A stretch of DNA of 64,000 bases, from contig CAVSZA010000048.1 in assembly GCA_963732095.1 (NCBI GenBank), forward strand, positions 124,001-188,000. The letters are read 5' to 3'. Positions 60,966 through 64,000 of the stretch are shown here, one piece after another. Source of the DNA: AP-15 sp963732095 (GTDB lineage Bacteria; Pseudomonadota; Alphaproteobacteria; ATCC43930; CGMCC-115725). Positions within the stretch are counted from its first letter, which is position 1. Each line of letters opens with the position of its first letter. A program made the position numbers and the translations under genes. Below the pieces are notes generated by a model. It saw only the letters and a program-made list of their open reading frames with translations. It was not told the DNA's origin and searched no databases.

Positions 60966-61781
60966 CTATCCGTCGCCGACGACCCGCGCAATCGCGCAGA
61001 ATTCGGCGACGGTGAGTTCCTCGGCGCGCGCCGTCGGCGCGACCCCGGCGCGGTCGAGGAGCGGCTCGACCGGGACGCCGAGCGTCTTGAGGCTGGTCCG
61101 CAGCATCTTGCGGCGCTGGCCGAACGCGGCGGCGGTGACGCGTTCGAGGGCGGGCTGGTCGGCCGGGGCGAGCGGTTCGGGGCGCGGAACGATGCGGACG
61201 ACGCTCGAGGTTACCTTGGGCGGCGGCACAAAGGCGCGCGGCGGGATATCGAACAGAATTTGCGGCTCGGCCAGCCACTGAACCAGAACCGAGAGCCGTC
61301 CGTATGATTTGCTGCGCGGCGCCGCCGTCAGGCGTTCGGCCACCTCGCGCTGGAACATCAACGTCAGGCTCTCGTATTCGCCGATCCGATCGAGCCAGCC
61401 GATCAGCAACGGGGTGGCGATATTGTAAGGCAGGTTGGCGACGATCTTGCGGGGCGCATCCGACAGCTCGACCGGGTCGAGCCTCAGCGCGTCGCCGGCG
61501 ACCAGATCGAGGCGGCCGGGATAAGCCGCGGCGATCTCGCCGAGGGCGGCAAGGCAGCGCTCGTCGCGCTCGATCGCCACGATGCGGCGCGCTCCGGCGG
61601 CGAGCAGAGCCCGCGTCAAAGCCCCCGGACCGGGTCCGATCTCGACGACCGTCGCATGCTCGAGCGGCCCCGCGGCGCGGGCGATCCGGCCGGTCAGATT
61701 GAGATCGAGAAGAAAATTCTGCCCGAGGCTCTTGCGTGCAACGATGCCGTGCCGAGCGATCACCTCGCGCAGCGGCGGCAA
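60966..61781 (-). CDS. rsmA: 16S rRNA (A1518/A1519-N6,N6)-dimethyltransferase
   Basis: A 271-residue KsgA/RsmA enzyme that dimethylates two adenines in the 3' helix of 16S rRNA. KSLGQNFLLDLNLTGRIARA and VVEIGPGPGALTRALLAAGA form the SAM site, KIVANLPYNIATPLLIGWLD the NLPY catalytic motif, and PKVTSSVVRI and FGQRRKMLRTSLKTLG the conserved C-terminal half. Homology starts at TTG 61781 (reading PPLREVIARHG); no ATG is available before the pdxA stop, so TTG, or a start inside the end of pdxA, is used. It is downstream of pdxA by 23 bases. Confidence 0.93.
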   Translation of the reverse strand: MPPLREVIARHGIVARKSLGQNFLLDLNLTGRIARAAGPLEHATVVEIGPGPGALTRALLAAGARRIVAIERDERCLAALGEIAAAYPGRLDLVAGDALRLDPVELSDAPRKIVANLPYNIATPLLIGWLDRIGEYESLTLMFQREVAERLTAAPRSKSYGRLSVLVQWLAEPQILFDIPPRAFVPPPKVTSSVVRIVPRPEPLAPADQPALERVTAAAFGQRRKMLRTSLKTLGVPVEPLLDRAGVAPTARAEELTVAEFCAIARVVGDG

Positions 61782-61804
61782 GGAGGGCGCAGACGGATCG
61801 CCCT

Positions 61805-62821
61805 TCAGCTGCCGGCCGAGCGCCTGGCAGCCATTTCAGCGGCCAGCCGCAGCGCGGCGATCAGGCTGTCGGGCCGCGCGGTGCCGCGGCCGGCGATCGC
61901 CAGCGCCGTTCCGTGATCGGGCGACGTCCGCACAAAGGGCAGACCCAATGTCACGTTGACGCCGCCATGGAAGTCGATCGTCTTGATCGGGATCAGCGCC
62001 TGGTCGTGATACATGCACAGCGCCGCGTCATAAGCGCCGCGCGCCTCGGCGTGAAACATCGTATCGGGAGGCAAGGGGCCGCGCGCATCTATCCCTCCGG
62101 CACGCAATTCGGCGACAGCCGGCTCGATGATCTCGATCTCCTCGCGGCCGAGGCTGCCGGCCTCGCCGGCGTGCGGATTGAGCCCGGCGACCGCCAGGAC
62201 CGGGGAGCCGACGCCGAAATCGCGGCGCAGCGCCGCCTCCGTGATGGTTCCGGCGTGGACGATGGCCGCCGAGGACAGGCTTTCAATCGCCCGGTGCAGC
62301 GCGAGATGGATGGTAACCGGAACAACGCGCAGCCCCGGGCACACCAGCATCATGATCGGAGCCGCATCAGCCCCCGCGAGTTCGGCGAGGTACTCGGTGT
62401 GTCCGGGATGCTGAAAGCCGGCTCGATAGAGGCTGTCCTTGTGGATCGGGTTGGTGACGAGCGCGGCGGCGCGCCCATTGCGCACGTCGCGGACGGCGGT
62501 TTGGATCGCGCCGAGGATCGCCGGCGCATCGCCGGGGTCCGGGCGGCCAGGCTGGGCACGGACGGTCGTGTCGATCGGCAGGACCGGAAGCGCGTCCGCG
62601 AAGAGCGAGGGCGCTCGATCCGGCGCGTCGATCGGCCGGATCGGTACCGGCCAGTCGAGCCGCCGAGCCAGCGACGCGAGTCGATCGGGATCGTCGATCA
62701 GGTAGAAGGGAGGGAGGTCGTCGCGAAGTCCGAGCCAAGCCTTGAGGGCGATCTCACCCCCGATGCCGGCCGGCTCGCCCATCGTCAAGGCGAGCGGCAG
62801 CGCCATCGCCATCGCCTTCAT
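61805..62821 (-). CDS. pdxA: 4-hydroxythreonine-4-phosphate dehydrogenase
   Basis: A 338-residue NAD-dependent, zinc-containing enzyme of the DXP-dependent vitamin B6 pathway. LALTMGEPAGIGGEIALKAW at the start, TNPIHKDSLYRAGFQHPGHT-EYLAEL with a metal His, CMYHDQALIPIKTIDF and VNVTLGLPFVRTSPDHGTAL with the later metal His residues are present. Its ATG overlaps the surA stop (ATGA). The surA-pdxA-rsmA order is conserved across proteobacteria. Confidence 0.95.
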   Translation of the reverse strand: MKAMAMALPLALTMGEPAGIGGEIALKAWLGLRDDLPPFYLIDDPDRLASLARRLDWPVPIRPIDAPDRAPSLFADALPVLPIDTTVRAQPGRPDPGDAPAILGAIQTAVRDVRNGRAAALVTNPIHKDSLYRAGFQHPGHTEYLAELAGADAAPIMMLVCPGLRVVPVTIHLALHRAIESLSSAAIVHAGTITEAALRRDFGVGSPVLAVAGLNPHAGEAGSLGREEIEIIEPAVAELRAGGIDARGPLPPDTMFHAEARGAYDAALCMYHDQALIPIKTIDFHGGVNVTLGLPFVRTSPDHGTALAIAGRGTARPDSLIAALRLAAEMAARRSAGS

Positions 62822-64000
62822 ACCCTGACATCGACGAAGGCGGTACGCCGCAGATCGCGCATATAGCGTCGCGCCAGCGTCTCGAGACGCTGCCGCATCA
62901 AGGTTTCGGCGATTTCGTCACGCGACGGCACGGTCAGCGCACTGGGCGGCGCCGCCTTCTCGCACATCATGACTACCCCGACCCCATTTTTTTGCACGAT
63001 CGGGGGCGAGGTCTGCCCCACCTCTAGCCCGAGCACGATATTGCGCATTGCGGGGGTTACCTGGTCGACGCGCAGCCGACCTTCGCTGGACAGCTGCGCC
63101 GACCCCTTTTCCTTGCCGATCTTCAGCAGCTCTTCGCAATTCTTGGCAGCGGTCTTGGCGTTCTGCGCCTCGACAATCGCGGCGTGGCGCATCTGCTCCG
63201 TGGCCTGCGACGGCAGAGGAAATACGATCTGGACCAGGTGCACCAGGCTGTCCTCCGGGCCGGCGGAACGGCCCGAGCGGCGATCCAGGACGAGCAGCAA
63301 ATAGTAGCCCGCCCCAGCGCGGATCGGCGCGGACAATTCACCCGACCGCATCTGGGCTACCGCTTTGCCGAGTTCGGGGCTCAGCTGTTCGGGACGCACC
63401 CAGCCGATGTCGCCACCGACAGCCGCCGTCGCGGATTGCGAGAATTGCTGCGCTACTGCGGAGAACCGGGCACCCTGGCGCATCTGCTCGGTGAGCCGCT
63501 CGGCGAGCCGCCGCACTTCATCCTCCTGCTGCGGGTTGTCGACGGCGAGAAAGATCTCGGCAACACGGCTTTGCGGCTCGTTCGCGGTTTCCTTTGCACG
63601 CTGCAGCGCGTAATCGATCTCCTCGTCGGACACCACACTGGTCTGCGACACGAGTCGGCGCACCAGCTTTGCCCAGACGATCGATGCGGTCAGCTGATCG
63701 ACCAGCGCGCTGCGCTCGATGCCGTGCGACTTCAGGACTTGGTCGAGCTGACCGGCCTGCATGTTGTTCTGTTTTTCGATCTGCGCGAGGGCTTTGTTGA
63801 TTTCGTCGTCGGTAGCCGTGACGTTTTGCCGTTTGGCTTCCTGCATTTGCAGTTTCTCGTCGACGATCGTGCGCAGCACCTGGGCGGCGACGCGCTGCCG
63901 TGTTTCGGGCGAGTCCGTGAGGTTTGACGACAGCATCACCATTCTGAGGCGCGACGTGACGTCGGCGACCGAGATCACTTCGTCGTTGACGACCGCGGCG
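62818..64000 (-). CDS. surA: periplasmic chaperone/PPIase SurA (5' end beyond the window)
   Basis: At least 394 residues are visible; the frame stays open to the window edge and the edge sequence reads AAVVNDEVISVADV, the standard start of mature SurA, so only the signal peptide and start codon are missing. The SurA_N helical part (VAAQVLRTIVDEKLQMQEAK) is followed by a parvulin domain (PQSRVAEIFLAVDNPQQEDE, FSAVAQQFSQSATAAVGGDI, GWVRPEQLSPELGKAV), a degenerate second one, and a C-terminal helix. It folds outer-membrane proteins. lptD is expected next, outside the window. Confidence 0.92.
   Translation of the reverse strand, partial: AAVVNDEVISVADVTSRLRMVMLSSNLTDSPETRQRVAAQVLRTIVDEKLQMQEAKRQNVTATDDEINKALAQIEKQNNMQAGQLDQVLKSHGIERSALVDQLTASIVWAKLVRRLVSQTSVVSDEEIDYALQRAKETANEPQSRVAEIFLAVDNPQQEDEVRRLAERLTEQMRQGARFSAVAQQFSQSATAAVGGDIGWVRPEQLSPELGKAVAQMRSGELSAPIRAGAGYYLLLVLDRRSGRSAGPEDSLVHLVQIVFPLPSQATEQMRHAAIVEAQNAKTAAKNCEELLKIGKEKGSAQLSSEGRLRVDQVTPAMRNIVLGLEVGQTSPPIVQKNGVGVVMMCEKAAPPSALTVPSRDEIAETLMRQRLETLARRYMRDLRRTAFVDVRV

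Noticed and set aside
1..64000. tRNA, rRNA, tmRNA or replication origin
   Set aside because: I looked for T-loop (GGTTCGA-type) motifs with acceptor stems, rRNA-like segments and DnaA-box clusters and found none that held up by eye; a covariance search would be decisive.

Overview
This 64 kb window reads as a GC-rich Alphaproteobacterium. The evidence is the ribosomal block rpsF-rpsR-(DUF2232)-rplI next to fabD-fabG-acpP-fabF-mltG-yicC-gmk, the surA-pdxA-rsmA set on the other strand, and GC-rich codon use throughout. A Rhodospirillales-like lineage is plausible, but the sequence alone does not settle the order. No tRNA, rRNA, CRISPR array, prophage or replication origin was recognised.

Layout. 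(1) 1-15.1 kb is a catabolic and secreted-enzyme region. It holds an alpha/beta hydrolase tail, an amidohydrolase, a VOC protein, two luciferase-like flavin oxidoreductases, an SMP-30 lactonase, a metallo-beta-lactamase-fold hydrolase, a class III CoA-transferase, two tandem exported phosphoesterases (one frameshifted), a broken rhodanese, a Rid-family protein and a Rieske ring-hydroxylating oxygenase. (2) 15.1-18.6 kb is a scar region: palindromic repeats, an IS110-family remnant fused to an acetyltransferase tail, a frameshifted and truncated arsM fused to a truncated ATPase, and a structured leader with an intrinsic terminator in front of a MATE exporter. (3) 20.2-29.5 kb carries an SQR-like flavoprotein and a surface-polysaccharide cluster: GDP-mannose synthesis, a polysaccharide deacetylase, a GT4 glycosyltransferase and two overlapping asparagine-synthase-type genes. 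(4) 29.7-36 kb is again rich in gene fragments, with a SelA-like PLP enzyme, uppP, a DOPA-dioxygenase-like protein and a soluble adenylate cyclase. (5) 36-41.6 kb is a three-gene Hsp70 / Hsp70 / DUF2760 cassette of unknown function. (6) 42-46 kb has a ketopantoate-reductase-like protein and an ABC-type binding protein translationally coupled to a membrane adenylate cyclase. (7) 45.9-64 kb is core genome: rnd, dnaB, cfa, ribosomal proteins, fatty-acid synthesis, mltG, yicC, gmk, an exported phosphodiesterase, rsmA, pdxA and surA (cut by the window end).

The small lesions form a pattern. At least nine reading frames can be restored by changing one base, mostly in a short C/G or A/T run, and one of them is the essential gmk. 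This suggests that several 'pseudogenes' are sequencing or assembly indels. By contrast, the IS110/acetyltransferase and arsM/ATPase junctions and the oxidase remnants are true truncations that no single-base correction would repair.

The most interesting unexplained items are the twin-Hsp70/DUF2760 cassette, the attenuator-like leader before the MATE gene, the binding-protein/adenylate-cyclase pair, the asparagine-synthase pair in which one member lacks the glutaminase cysteine, and the pentapeptide repeat tail of ribosomal protein S6.
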